This document shows positions 54,287-63,425 of a stretch of DNA of 64,000 nt, piece by piece. Source of the DNA: CAIUGU01 sp963819685 (GTDB lineage Bacteria > Pseudomonadota > Gammaproteobacteria > Steroidobacterales > Steroidobacteraceae); the NCBI GenBank assembly GCA_963819685.1, contig CAWFXI010000007.1, positions 124,001-188,000 on the forward strand. Reading direction: 5' to 3'. Position 1 is the stretch's first letter, and each line of letters begins with the position of its first letter. Under the pieces are notes generated by a model that searched no databases, was not told the origin of the DNA, and saw only the letters and a program-made list of their open reading frames with translations. A program made the translations under genes and the position numbers.

Positions 54287-54936
54287 CGCTTGATCTGTTC
54301 AAGCCTCTTCGCAACGCCTGTCCCGAAAGCGAGGTTCTTTGTCCCGGAGCTGTCGTGCTTCGACAGCTCGCCGTGGCCCGCGATGAATTGATCATGGCAG
54401 CGTGCGAAGCCATTGCAGCCGCGGCCCCCTTTCGACAGATGACGACACCGGGTGGTTTCCGCATGTCGGTCGCAATGACCAACTGTGGCGAGTGGGGCTG
54501 GGTCACGGACCGCAAGGGTTATCGATACGACCGGTGCGATCCGGAAACCGGACACCTCTGGCCGCCAATGCCCGCTCTTTTTCCTGATCTCGCGACAGAG
54601 GCTGCTGCGCGCGCAGGCTTCCACGAGTTCGTTCCGGACGCCTGCCTGATCAACCGCTATGAACCCGGTGCGCGGATGTCATTGCATCAGGACCGGAATG
54701 AACGCGATTTCAACCAACCCATCGTTTCAGTGTCGCTGGGTCTGCCTGCGCTATTTCTGTTCGGGGGTGCGAGGCGTGCCGACAAGCCTCTGCGCGTGCC
54801 GCTTGAGCATGGCGACGTCGTCGTCTGGGGTGGTCCGTCCCGGCTGCGCTTTCACGGCATCCTGCCGCTCAAACCAGGGAAACATCCTCTGCTTGGACCT
54901 CAGCGCATCAATCTCACGTTCCGCAAGACAGCCTGA
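54283..54936 (+). CDS. alkB: Alpha-ketoglutarate-dependent DNA dioxygenase AlkB
   Basis: 217 residues, the size of E. coli AlkB. Repairs 1-methyladenine and 3-methylcytosine by oxidative demethylation. Fe ligands His-135 and Asp-137 (SLHQDRNE) and His-191 (RFHGILP); 2-oxoglutarate residues Asn-124/Tyr-126 (INRYEPGA), Arg-208 and Arg-214 (QRINLTFR). Translationally coupled to the Ada-like gene, as in ada-alkB operons. Confidence 0.96.
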   Translation: MTLDLFKPLRNACPESEVLCPGAVVLRQLAVARDELIMAACEAIAAAAPFRQMTTPGGFRMSVAMTNCGEWGWVTDRKGYRYDRCDPETGHLWPPMPALFPDLATEAAARAGFHEFVPDACLINRYEPGARMSLHQDRNERDFNQPIVSVSLGLPALFLFGGARRADKPLRVPLEHGDVVVWGGPSRLRFHGILPLKPGKHPLLGPQRINLTFRKTA

Positions 54937-54941
54937 ACGGG

Positions 54942-55427
54942 TTACCAGTAGCCGATCAGGCGACCGGCGCCGATCGCTGTCAGCCAGCAGACGAGTGAGA
55001 CTCCGCCTGCCACTGCGAGTTGTAATGTCTCACGTCGAGTGAGTACGTCCGAATCGCGATGTTTCCAGCCGTCAAGTCGAGTGAGCACGACAACGTTCGC
55101 AAGCCCGAGACCAATCGCAGGAAACTTGATCAGCAGAAACGGATTGCCCACGTATTCAGTTGCGTTGGTGGAAAGGAGGCAGATCCCACTCAGCGCCGCA
55201 ATGCAAAACCCGAGAGCAGCCAGTGGCACGGTCGGCCTGGCCAGGGTGGCGATCGGCACCTGCCGCCAGCAGCCAAGCAACTTGAGATCAAGCAGCAGGA
55301 TCGATCCGAATAGCGTAGCAATGCCAAGAATATGCACGAGGTTGATGACCCCGTACGACCACACGCCGGACCCACGGATCGCCAACCCGAGCGCCGAGCC
55401 CTCGAGCCATGCAAGGAAACCGTACAA
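54942..55427 (-). CDS. DUF6644-like membrane protein
   Basis: 161 residues with four or five membrane helices (VINLVHILGIATLFGSILLL, AALGFCIAALSGICLLSTNA, QLAVAGGVSLVCWLTAIG). Looks like the DUF6644 / small copper- or cytochrome-like membrane group; the His in NLVHILG and other positions could bind haem but this is not shown. It follows the DUF6152 gene by 18 bases in an operon. Convergent with alkB. Confidence 0.78.
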   Translation of the reverse strand: MYGFLAWLEGSALGLAIRGSGVWSYGVINLVHILGIATLFGSILLLDLKLLGCWRQVPIATLARPTVPLAALGFCIAALSGICLLSTNATEYVGNPFLLIKFPAIGLGLANVVVLTRLDGWKHRDSDVLTRRETLQLAVAGGVSLVCWLTAIGAGRLIGYW

Positions 55428-55445
55428 GCCCCTGAACCCGTGAAC

Positions 55446-55823
55446 CTAATCGCGTTCCGGATAGACGTCGTACAGCTTGCCGTTGTACGTAACGCGTTCC
55501 GTTTTGACTTCGAGCCGGTTCTGATCAAGGTTGCGATGTCCGCGGATCGTGACCTCGGCACCGACCGGCAGTGTCTTTTCGGTCAGACCTGCTCTTGATG
55601 TACGAGACGCGGGAGCCAGCGTGATATCCCACACTTTGCCGTCGGCACGAATTTTCATCGTCGCATGAGGACCCGCGAGACTGACGGGGACTTCAACGGT
55701 ACCGGTCAGCTCAAAATGCTCTGTGGCCTGGCCGCCCCAACCGTGATGGGCTGCTGCGGGAACAGTCATCAGTGCGAGCGTCAGCGAGGCCAGTGCAATC
55801 CCGGGGATCAATCTTGAATTCAT
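55446..55823 (-). CDS. DUF6152 family periplasmic protein
   Basis: 125 residues from ATG 55823. Signal peptide ending AAAHHGWGG, then the DUF6152 beta-barrel (FELTGTVEVPVSLAGPHATM). Mature N-terminus starts with His-His, common in this family and possibly a metal site. Paired with a membrane protein gene downstream. Function unknown. Confidence 0.83.
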   Translation of the reverse strand: MNSRLIPGIALASLTLALMTVPAAAHHGWGGQATEHFELTGTVEVPVSLAGPHATMKIRADGKVWDITLAPASRTSRAGLTEKTLPVGAEVTIRGHRNLDQNRLEVKTERVTYNGKLYDVYPERD

Positions 55824-55891
55824 GGCGTCTCTCCAGGCAGGTAGCGACTCTTCATTCTTCACCGCTCTCACCCCCACGGCAACCCCGCAGC

Positions 55892-57055
55892 TCAGGTGAC
55901 CGGTTCGACTCTAAGCACCCGACCCCGTGGGCTGTCGGTCAGCAGATACAGATAACCGTCCGCACCCTGGCGAACATGGCGGATGCGCTCGTTGATGTCA
56001 CCCAGATAGCGGGTTTCCTGAGTCACCTTGTACCCGTTCAATTCGAGTCGCACCAGCGCGCCGGGACTCAAAGAGCCTACAAAGAGATCTCCCTGCCAGT
56101 CAGGAAAGGCAGCACCGGTATAGAACTCCGCACCCGACGGCGCGATCACGGGATCCCAGTAGTAGACGGGCTGCTCCATCCCCGCCTTCGCCGTAATGCC
56201 ATCGCCGATCTTGAGTCCCGAGTACTCACGGCCATAAGTGATGACCGGCCAGCCATAGTTCTTGCCGGCCTGCGGGTGATTGAGTTCATCTCCGCCCCGT
56301 GCTCCATGCTCAAGGGTCCAGAGTTCTCCCGATTCCGGATGCAGCGCCGCTCCCTGCAGATTGCGATGCCCATACGACCATATTTCAGGCCTGGCGCCCT
56401 GGCGACCTACGAAGGGATTGTCGCTCGGCACCGAGCCATCGGGATTGATGCGAATGACCTTGCCGATGGTGGTTGTCAGGTCCTGTACGAGGGGCCGCTG
56501 ATTGAAGCGATCTCCCGTCGTGACAAACAGAGTGCCATCTGCACGAAAGACAAGACGCGAACCCCAATGGTTGCCACTCGTAACCTTGGGCGTCTGGCGC
56601 CAGATTACCTGGACACTTTCGAGCCCGAGCTGGCCCAGCTTGCCGCGCGCGACGGCGGTACCCGCACCGCGTTCGCCGGGCTCCGAATAGGACAGGTAGA
56701 CCAGTTTGTCCTCCGCAAACTTCGGGCTCAGCGCAACATCGAGCAACCCGCCTTGCCCCTCTGCGAGTACCGCGGGAACCCCGGTCAGTGGCGCAGACAG
56801 CTCACCGTTGACGCCGACGATTCGCAGGCGGCCCGGCCGTTCCGTAACCAGCATGCGGCCATCGGGCAGAAAGGCCAGACCCCAGGGGTTCTGCAGGCCC
56901 TGGGCGACGGTGATGACCTTGAGTGGCGCGGCAATCGGTGGCGGCGTGGGCGATTTCGTGGCCGTTTGTGCGTCCGCCGGGGTATCGAACATCAACGCAA
57001 CGGTGCAGCCGAAGCTGGTCAGGGCAATGCGGGCTCGGCTGGAACTTTGCGGCAT
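55892..57055 (-). CDS. PQQ-dependent sugar dehydrogenase (soluble aldose type)
   Basis: 387 residues from ATG 57055 (GGAG eight bases upstream). Signal peptide, then a six-bladed propeller of the soluble glucose/aldose dehydrogenase (YliI/Asd) type: LQNPWGLAFLPDGRMLVTER, ALSPKFAEDKLVYLSYSE, SYGHRNLQGAALHPESGELW and EHGARGGDELNHPQAGKNYG, where PQQ-contacting His and Arg residues lie. Oxidises aldose sugars in the periplasm. Its start faces the uup start 185 bases away. Confidence 0.92.
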   Translation of the reverse strand: MPQSSSRARIALTSFGCTVALMFDTPADAQTATKSPTPPPIAAPLKVITVAQGLQNPWGLAFLPDGRMLVTERPGRLRIVGVNGELSAPLTGVPAVLAEGQGGLLDVALSPKFAEDKLVYLSYSEPGERGAGTAVARGKLGQLGLESVQVIWRQTPKVTSGNHWGSRLVFRADGTLFVTTGDRFNQRPLVQDLTTTIGKVIRINPDGSVPSDNPFVGRQGARPEIWSYGHRNLQGAALHPESGELWTLEHGARGGDELNHPQAGKNYGWPVITYGREYSGLKIGDGITAKAGMEQPVYYWDPVIAPSGAEFYTGAAFPDWQGDLFVGSLSPGALVRLELNGYKVTQETRYLGDINERIRHVRQGADGYLYLLTDSPRGRVLRVEPVT

Positions 57056-57240
57056 GAACGGCTCCTTTCCCTGCTGGTTCTGGAACTGACTGATTCCAGT
57101 CGGAAAAGTTCTGGAACGGCACGAAGCACGGGGCCGGCAGGATGCCACAGTAATGTCGCCCGTTGAAACTCCGGCGCCTGTGCAGCCGCAGTCGGGTATT
57201 CTCGCGCCGCCCCACCCCTCTCGGATCTGCCCTCCTCCCT

Positions 57241-59154
57241 ATGCCGCTGCTGCGTCTGGAAAAAGCCTCGCTGGCGTTCGGTCATCGTCCGTTGCTCGAG
57301 CAGGTCAACCTCGAAGTCAGAAGCGGTGAGCGCGTCTGCCTGCTGGGTCGTAATGGCGAAGGCAAGTCTTCCCTGCTGCATTTGTTCACGGGGCAGGTCC
57401 ATACGGACAGCGGCATCGCGTGGATCAGGCCGGGAACGCGTATCGCGTACCTGGCGCAGGAAGTAGCGGTCGACAGCACCGAGGAGGTTTTCGACATCGT
57501 AGCCGGCGGCTTGCCCGGTGTCGGCAAACTGCTCAGCGACTATCACCATGCCGCGGCGGAAATGTCGCACTCGGACAATCCGGCGATTGCGCGCCGCCTG
57601 GGCGATCTCCAGCACCAGATCGATTCCGCGAACGGCTGGCAGCTGGAACAGACGGTCAATACCGTACTTACGCGGCTGGCACTCGATGGCGCGGCAAAGA
57701 TGCAGGAGCTGTCGGGTGGTTGGCGACGGCGTGTGATGCTGGCGCGTGCCCTGGTCAGCGATCCGCAGGTGCTGCTGCTCGACGAACCCACCAATCACCT
57801 CGACATCGAAGCCATCACGTGGCTCGAGGACTTCATTGCCGAATATCGCGGTGCTCTGCTGTTCATCAGCCATGACCGAGCATTCGTCCGCCGGCTGGCG
57901 ACACGCATCGTCGAACTCGACCGGGGCAAGTTGACTTCGTGGCCCGGTAACTACGATGCCTATGTCACGAACAAGGCCGAGGCCCTCGCCGTCGAAGCCA
58001 AACACAACCAGGAATTCGACAAGAAGCTGGCCGAAGAAGAAGTCTGGATTCGCAAAGGCATCGAGGCGCGGCGTACGCGCAATGAAGGCAGGGTTCGTGC
58101 GCTATACGCGCTGCGCGATGAACGGCGGCAACGCCGTGAACGTGCGGGCAAGGTGGAATTCCAGCTGCAGGATACCGAGCAATCCGGCAAGCTCGTCTTC
58201 GAAGCCGAACACGCAGGCCTCTCGTTCGGTGCCCGCACGATCGTCAGGGACTTCTCCGTGCGGATCATGCGCGGCGACCGCATTGGCATCATCGGTCCGA
58301 ATGGTGCCGGCAAGACCACGCTGATCAAGCTGCTGCTGGGCGACCTTGAGCCGGATAGCGGTATCGTGCGGCGAGGCACGAAATTGCAGGTCGCGTACTT
58401 TGACCAGCAGCGACAGCAACTCGATCCGGAAGCTTCGGTGATGGCCAATGTCGGCGGCACGGGCGATACCGTCAATATCAACGGTCAGCCGCGACATATC
58501 TCCGGGTACCTGCGTGACTTCCTGTTTCCGCCCGAACGCCTGTTGTCACCCGTCAAGATGCTGTCGGGCGGCGAGCGCAATCGCCTGCTGCTGGCACGTC
58601 TGTTTGCGCAACCGGCGAATCTGCTGGTACTCGACGAACCGACCAACGATCTCGATGTCGAGACGCTCGATCTGCTTGAAGAGTTGATCGCGGGCTTCGA
58701 CGGCACGCTGCTCCTTGTCAGCCATGACCGCGCGTTTCTCGACAACGTCGTCACCAGCACGCTGGTGTTTGAAGGAGGCGGCCGCGTGGCGGAGTACGTG
58801 GGAGGCTATACCGACTGGGTGCGACAACGTGGACCTGCTTCGGCCGGCGGACAGAACAGGAAATCCGCCGAGCAGCCCGCGAAGTCCGTGGTCACTGAGA
58901 AGGCGGCGGCGAAAAAGCTCAAGCTGTCGTACAAAGACCAGCGTGAACTTGAAATGCTGCCTGAGAAAATCCAGAGACTCGAAGCCGAGCAGGCGACGTT
59001 GACGGCAACCATCGGGGATGCGACGTTCTATCAGCAACCACAAACGGAAGTGTCTGCCGCGCTGGCCAGAATGGAAGCGCTGACTGGCGAACTCGAAGCA
59101 GCCTACGCACGCTGGGAAGCGCTTGATACGCAGGCACGGACAGCCCAGGGTTGA
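57241..59154 (+). CDS. uup: ABC-F family ATPase Uup
   Basis: 637 residues from ATG 57241. Two ABC domains: Walker A GRNGEGKS and GPNGAGKT, signatures LSGGW and LSGGE, Walker B LLLDEP and LVLDEP, and linker arm between. The C-terminal coiled coil (MLPEKIQRLEAEQATLTATI) is typical of Uup, which binds branched DNA and ribosomes. No membrane domain; acts in the cytoplasm on translation or DNA repair intermediates. Confidence 0.95.
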   Translation: MPLLRLEKASLAFGHRPLLEQVNLEVRSGERVCLLGRNGEGKSSLLHLFTGQVHTDSGIAWIRPGTRIAYLAQEVAVDSTEEVFDIVAGGLPGVGKLLSDYHHAAAEMSHSDNPAIARRLGDLQHQIDSANGWQLEQTVNTVLTRLALDGAAKMQELSGGWRRRVMLARALVSDPQVLLLDEPTNHLDIEAITWLEDFIAEYRGALLFISHDRAFVRRLATRIVELDRGKLTSWPGNYDAYVTNKAEALAVEAKHNQEFDKKLAEEEVWIRKGIEARRTRNEGRVRALYALRDERRQRRERAGKVEFQLQDTEQSGKLVFEAEHAGLSFGARTIVRDFSVRIMRGDRIGIIGPNGAGKTTLIKLLLGDLEPDSGIVRRGTKLQVAYFDQQRQQLDPEASVMANVGGTGDTVNINGQPRHISGYLRDFLFPPERLLSPVKMLSGGERNRLLLARLFAQPANLLVLDEPTNDLDVETLDLLEELIAGFDGTLLLVSHDRAFLDNVVTSTLVFEGGGRVAEYVGGYTDWVRQRGPASAGGQNRKSAEQPAKSVVTEKAAAKKLKLSYKDQRELEMLPEKIQRLEAEQATLTATIGDATFYQQPQTEVSAALARMEALTGELEAAYARWEALDTQARTAQG

Positions 59155-59164
59155 TGCCGACCGG

Positions 59165-59917
59165 TCAGCTGCTCCGCAACCACTCCGGGTCAGGCAATTC
59201 ATGGAAGGCGTGCCGCAGGCTCTCGCTCCAGCGCTTGCGGATCATCCGGAAGTACTCGTGCTCCGAATCCATGCTGATGTGGCTCATCACTTTAAGCGTA
59301 TCGCGCCGGATGCACACGAGATCGAGCGGCGGACCCACGGACAGGTTCGAGCGAATCGTCGAATCCATCGAGATCAGCGCACACTTGGCCGCCTCGGCGA
59401 GACTCGTAGAGCGCGTGACCACACGGTCGATGATGGGCTTGCCGTATTTCGACTCACCGATCTGGAAGTAAGGTGTATCGGCAGTTGCTTCGATGAAGTT
59501 TCCCGCCGCATAGACGTGGAACAGCCGTGGCAGTTCGGTACCGATCTGGCCACCGAAGATGAACGTGGCATTGAACTCGATCTGGTGTTCCTCGAGCGCT
59601 TGCGAATCACGCTTGTGCACTTCGCGCAGGGCATCGCCGATGCATCTGGCAGCCTCGAACATGTTGACGGCCGTGTTGAGGTTCGCCGTCTGCTCCTTGC
59701 CAGGCACAAATCCGGCAATCTGCTCCTGCAGGATATTCACCAGCGCCTGCGAAATCGCGAGATTGCCTGAGGACAGCAACACCATGACACGGTCGCCCGG
59801 CCTTTCAAGCACGGTGACCTTGCGGAATGAGGAGATCTGGTCAACGCCGGCGTTCGTCCTGGAATCGGACAGGAAGACGAGACCGGTGTCGAGCAACATG
59901 CCGACGCAGTAAGTCAT
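59165..59917 (-). CDS. Anbu (ancestral beta subunit) proteasome-type peptidase
   Basis: 250 residues from ATG 59917. After Met removal, Thr is the N-terminal nucleophile (MTYCVGML), with Asp in FLSDSRTNAG and Lys in FRKVTV forming the proteasome-type triad. Anbu assembles as ring or lock-washer oligomers related to HslV but has no cognate unfoldase. It is typically encoded with alpha-E, circularly permuted ATP-grasp and transglutaminase proteins, and the first two of these are immediately upstream here. Role is thought to be processing of a peptide or tag made by the ATP-grasp enzyme; unproven. Confidence 0.93.
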   Translation of the reverse strand: MTYCVGMLLDTGLVFLSDSRTNAGVDQISSFRKVTVLERPGDRVMVLLSSGNLAISQALVNILQEQIAGFVPGKEQTANLNTAVNMFEAARCIGDALREVHKRDSQALEEHQIEFNATFIFGGQIGTELPRLFHVYAAGNFIEATADTPYFQIGESKYGKPIIDRVVTRSTSLAEAAKCALISMDSTIRSNLSVGPPLDLVCIRRDTLKVMSHISMDSEHEYFRMIRKRWSESLRHAFHELPDPEWLRSS

Positions 59918-60013
59918 CTGGTGAACAGGCCTTTGGTTCTTCGTAGGGGGACAGGGGGGCACCCGCCCCCGGCACGATGGTAAGTGGCGGCTTCGCTCGC
60001 GTAAAGCCCGCGA

Positions 60014-60964
60014 CTACTTGCTCAAGCTGGGCACCAGGAAGTCGAGCGAGATCCGCTCGCCGAGATCAGAGACCCGGACGAGGAATTCAGCCAGATACTC
60101 GTGCAGGCCCATCTCGAGAATGGCATCGATGCGGCCGAACAGCAGCGAAGCATGCATTTCTCCGGCACGCCGCTCGGTTTCGGCAGACTGGGAGTTGGCG
60201 ATGGCTTTGAGATGAGTGTAGACCTGACTCATGCACCGATGCATCGATCGCGGCATGTCATCGGTGAGAATCAGCAGCTCGGCAACCCGGCGCGGCGTAA
60301 TGAGATCGCGGTAGACCTTCCGGTAGATCATGAACGCTGATACCGAGCGCAATAGCGCGCTCCACTGATAGTAATCCACTGAGCCGCCCGCACCCTCGCC
60401 GCGCGGCAGCAGCAGGTGGTACTTCACGTCGAGAATTCGAGCCGTGTTGTCTGCCCGTTCCAGATAGGTCCCAAGCCAGGTGAAATGAAACGCTTCATCG
60501 CGCAACATGGTTCCCTGGATGACGCCGCGCGTCAGGTGCGAGCGATACTTCACCCACTCGAAGAAATCGGCGATCTCGGCCCCGAGCGAATAGCGCGTGA
60601 CGGCCTGGCGCATGTCGATCCAGGTGGCGTTGAGTGTTTCCCACATCTCGGAGGTCAACGCACCGCGCACGGCGCGTGCGTTTTCCCTTGCGGCCCCGAG
60701 GCAACTGTAAATGCTGGACGGATTGTCGCGGTCGAATGCCATGAACGCGAGCGCCTTGGCGGGCGTCACCGTGTCGTGCTTTTTCTGGTACGCCTCCATC
60801 AGGTCGCTGATGGACAGGGTCGCAATCCAGCTTTGCTCGATGACGTCGCCGCCCTGCGGCAACAGCGACATCTGGTAATTCACATCGAGCATGCGCGCGA
60901 TGTTTTCGGCACGCTCCGTATAACGCGCCATCCAGTACAGGTGGTCGGCAGTACGGCTTAGCAT
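60014..60964 (-). CDS. Alpha-E domain protein of the Anbu / ATP-grasp system
   Basis: 316 residues from ATG 60964 (MLSRTADHLYWMARYTERAE). All-helical alpha-E domain with the family signatures LYWMARYTERAENIARMLD and WLGTYLERADNTARILDV, each holding the Glu-Arg pair. Its ATG shares one base with the ATP-grasp stop (TGATG). Alpha-E proteins occur only with this ATP-grasp family; a scaffold or peptide-binding role is inferred. Confidence 0.93.
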   Translation of the reverse strand: MLSRTADHLYWMARYTERAENIARMLDVNYQMSLLPQGGDVIEQSWIATLSISDLMEAYQKKHDTVTPAKALAFMAFDRDNPSSIYSCLGAARENARAVRGALTSEMWETLNATWIDMRQAVTRYSLGAEIADFFEWVKYRSHLTRGVIQGTMLRDEAFHFTWLGTYLERADNTARILDVKYHLLLPRGEGAGGSVDYYQWSALLRSVSAFMIYRKVYRDLITPRRVAELLILTDDMPRSMHRCMSQVYTHLKAIANSQSAETERRAGEMHASLLFGRIDAILEMGLHEYLAEFLVRVSDLGERISLDFLVPSLSK

Positions 60965-62382
60965 CAGCGCTCCAGTACCCAGGTGTCCTTGGTACCGCCG
61001 CCCTGCGAGGAGTTCACCACGAGCGATCCCTCGCGCAGCGCGACGCGCGTCAACCCGCCCGGTACCAGCGTGACCTCCTTGCCTGAGAGCACGAAAGGGC
61101 GAAGATCGATGTGTCGGGGTGCAACGCCTGATTCCACAAACGTGGGGCACGCTGACAGCGCCAACGTAGGCTGGGCGATGTATTTCGCCGGAGCCGCGAT
61201 AATGCGCTCGCGAAATGCTGCCAGCTGCTCGGCAGACGCCGTCGGTCCAATCAGCATGCCGTAGCCACCGGCCCCGTGAACTTCCTTGACCACGAGTTCA
61301 TTGAGATGGGCGAGCGTGTACTTGAGATCCTCTTCGCGGCGCAGAACATAGGTGGGCACGTTGTTCAACAACGGCTCCTCGGACAGGTAGAACCGGATCA
61401 TGTCCGGCACGTAGGGATAGATCGACTTGTCGTCGGCCACTCCGGTGCCAATCGCGTTCGCAATCGTCACGTGGCCTGCGCGATACGCCGACAGCAACCC
61501 CGGCACACCGAGCATGGAGTCCGGCCTGAACACGAGCGGATCGAGGAAATCGTCGTCGATACGCCGGTAAATGACATCGACTCGCTTCGGCCCGCGTGTG
61601 GTCCGCATGTAGACGAACCCGTCACTGACGAACAGATCCTGGCCTTCCACCAGCTCGACACCCATCTGCTGGGCGAGGAAAGCGTGCTCGAAATACGCGC
61701 TGTTGTAGGAACCGGGTGTCAGCACGACGACCGTTGGATCACTCACCCCCGCAGGCGGGACACTGCGCAGATTGTCGAGCAGCAGATCCGGATAGTGCTC
61801 GACGGGCGCAATCGAATAGTGCGCGAACAGCTCGGGAAACAGGCGCATCATCATGCGGCGATCCTCAAGCATGTAGGAAACGCCTGACGGCACACGCAGG
61901 TTGTCTTCGAGAACGTAGAACTCACCCTGCCCTGCCCGCACGATGTCGACGCCGGCAATGTGTGCGTAGATGCCATTCGGCACGTCGACGCCCTGCATTT
62001 CCGGGCGGTACTGGCTGTTCGTGAGAACCTGTTCGGCCGGGATGCGACCTGCCTTCAGGATGTTCTGATCGTGATAGATGTCTTCAGTGAATGCATTGAG
62101 CGCACGCACCCGCTGTTTCAGCCCCGCTGCAAGCTTGCGCCACTCATCCGCCGGGATGATGCGCGGGACGACATCGAAGGGGATCAGGCGCTCGGAACCC
62201 GCATCCTCGCCATAGACGGCAAAGGTGATGCCGACCCGGTGAAACAGCATGTCCGCCTCGGCCCGCTTCTGCGCCAGCCATTCACGAGGGGTGGCGGCAA
62301 GCCACCGGTCGAACGCCTCGTAGTGGGACCGAACGCCGCCATCGATGGCATGCATTTCGTTGTAGGGGGTCTGGGCAGGCAT
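60964..62382 (-). CDS. Circularly permuted ATP-grasp peptide-ligase-like protein
   Basis: 472 residues. Circularly permuted ATP-grasp fold of the DUF404/DUF407 type: LIPFDVVPRIIPADEWRKLA, LTNSQYRPEMQGVDVPNGIY, EFYVLEDNLRVPSGVSYMLE, VVLTPGSYNSAYFEHAFLAQ, IYRRIDDDFLDPLVF and the KEVHGAGGYGMLIGPTAS loop. Forms an amide or peptide bond by acyl-phosphate chemistry by family analogy; the substrate is not known. First gene of the ATP-grasp / alpha-E / Anbu operon. Confidence 0.94.
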   Translation of the reverse strand: MPAQTPYNEMHAIDGGVRSHYEAFDRWLAATPREWLAQKRAEADMLFHRVGITFAVYGEDAGSERLIPFDVVPRIIPADEWRKLAAGLKQRVRALNAFTEDIYHDQNILKAGRIPAEQVLTNSQYRPEMQGVDVPNGIYAHIAGVDIVRAGQGEFYVLEDNLRVPSGVSYMLEDRRMMMRLFPELFAHYSIAPVEHYPDLLLDNLRSVPPAGVSDPTVVVLTPGSYNSAYFEHAFLAQQMGVELVEGQDLFVSDGFVYMRTTRGPKRVDVIYRRIDDDFLDPLVFRPDSMLGVPGLLSAYRAGHVTIANAIGTGVADDKSIYPYVPDMIRFYLSEEPLLNNVPTYVLRREEDLKYTLAHLNELVVKEVHGAGGYGMLIGPTASAEQLAAFRERIIAAPAKYIAQPTLALSACPTFVESGVAPRHIDLRPFVLSGKEVTLVPGGLTRVALREGSLVVNSSQGGGTKDTWVLER

Positions 62383-62563
62383 CTAGGCGCTTTTGGGTTT
62401 TGGTGAGGTAACCGGACAGCTTGAGCGAAAACCATGCCAACCAACCAAAGGCTCCCTTCTCCTTGATCAACACCGCATAGCCCAGCGCCTGACCGCCCGA
62501 CACCCTGGCTGGCGCACCACCGCGGGGCGTTAGATGCCCCGAATCAGTGCGCGCCCCGGCGGA

Positions 62564-62953
62564 TCACGGAATCTGAATCTTGCCACCCCCACCGGGACCG
62601 CCCATTCCACCCATGCCGCCTTGTGGCACCACGAGTTGGGACGCCTGCTGCCTGCGCATCTCCTGGATCTGGCGGACGGTCTGCTCGATGGCGGCGGTGG
62701 CGGCCACACCGAAGCTCGCGATGGCCTGGCCGAGAGTCTCGCCCGGAAGGTCGAAATTGATGGGTACCGGACCCATGCTGGTCATGATCTCGGCCTGGCC
62801 GATGTAGAGGACTGGCCGGGAGGCATCCGCACCACCACTTGGAAGCACTGGCGTCAGCCTGCGGATCATGCCGACCTTGCGATCGGTGAAAACCTCCTCA
62901 AGGTAGAGGGTGTTCTCGTCCATCGTGGTTTCCGGGGCCCGATCGCTCGCCAT
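62564..62953 (-). CDS. Uncharacterised small protein with Gly-rich C-terminal tail
   Basis: 129 residues from ATG 62953 (or 62923, MDENTLYLEEVFTDRKVGMI). A beta-rich N-terminal half (RKVGMIRRLTPVLPSGGADA, VLYIGQAEIMTSMGPVP) and one helix (AAIEQTVRQIQEMRRQ) are followed by a GGMGGMGGPGGGGKIQIP tail. Looks conserved, no family I can name. It is 180 bases upstream of the ATP-grasp gene on the same strand. Confidence 0.7.
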   Translation of the reverse strand: MASDRAPETTMDENTLYLEEVFTDRKVGMIRRLTPVLPSGGADASRPVLYIGQAEIMTSMGPVPINFDLPGETLGQAIASFGVAATAAIEQTVRQIQEMRRQQASQLVVPQGGMGGMGGPGGGGKIQIP

Positions 62954-63119
62954 GTCAGCCTCTTTGATGCCAGTCGACTCGTGTACGCACAGTAGCAAAC
63001 AAACTGAATTTTGCCATCTTGGAAACCTCTCATTAACCTAGAAACCTGGAGCGGTGTCGCTGCCATCGCGTCATACTGTCCCCCTGAAGCAAACGAACTC
63101 TCGCGAAGCAACTCACCCC

Positions 63120-63419
63120 ATGGCACACGCCGACACCGTTTTCGATGAAGTCTTTGGCAAGGCAGTGGAACTGGCCAATGGCATCGCCGACAAGGACCAG
63201 AAGGCCGATCTCTGGGACATCGCTGATGGCCTGCTTGCGGGTGCAGTGCAGTTCTGGCTGTATTCCCGTCAGCCCTGTGGCGACCCGAACTGCGAGGACT
63301 GCCTGTCAATCGGTACAGCCGAAGGACGGCTGGCGGAAATGCGCCAGCTTCTCAAGCAGTTCGCCGAAGAAAGCGAGTACTTCCATACCCCGCAGGATCG
63401 CAACGTCGGCAGGGCATAG
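63120..63419 (+). CDS. Uncharacterised small protein with Cys-x(4)-Cys-x2-Cys
   Basis: 99 residues from ATG 63120 (MAHADTVFDEVFGKAVELA). Helical, with CGDPNCEDC in the middle (three Cys, a partial metal or disulfide motif), and acidic segments. No family named. Divergent from the Gly-tail gene across a 166-base promoter region, convergent with the pirin gene 6 bases away. Confidence 0.7.
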   Translation: MAHADTVFDEVFGKAVELANGIADKDQKADLWDIADGLLAGAVQFWLYSRQPCGDPNCEDCLSIGTAEGRLAEMRQLLKQFAEESEYFHTPQDRNVGRA

Positions 63420-63425
63420 CGTTAT

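Noticed and set aside
55772..57166. 464-residue + strand frame opposite the PQQ sugar dehydrogenase
   Set aside because: Longer than the real gene, but the propeller motifs and signal peptide lie on the minus strand.
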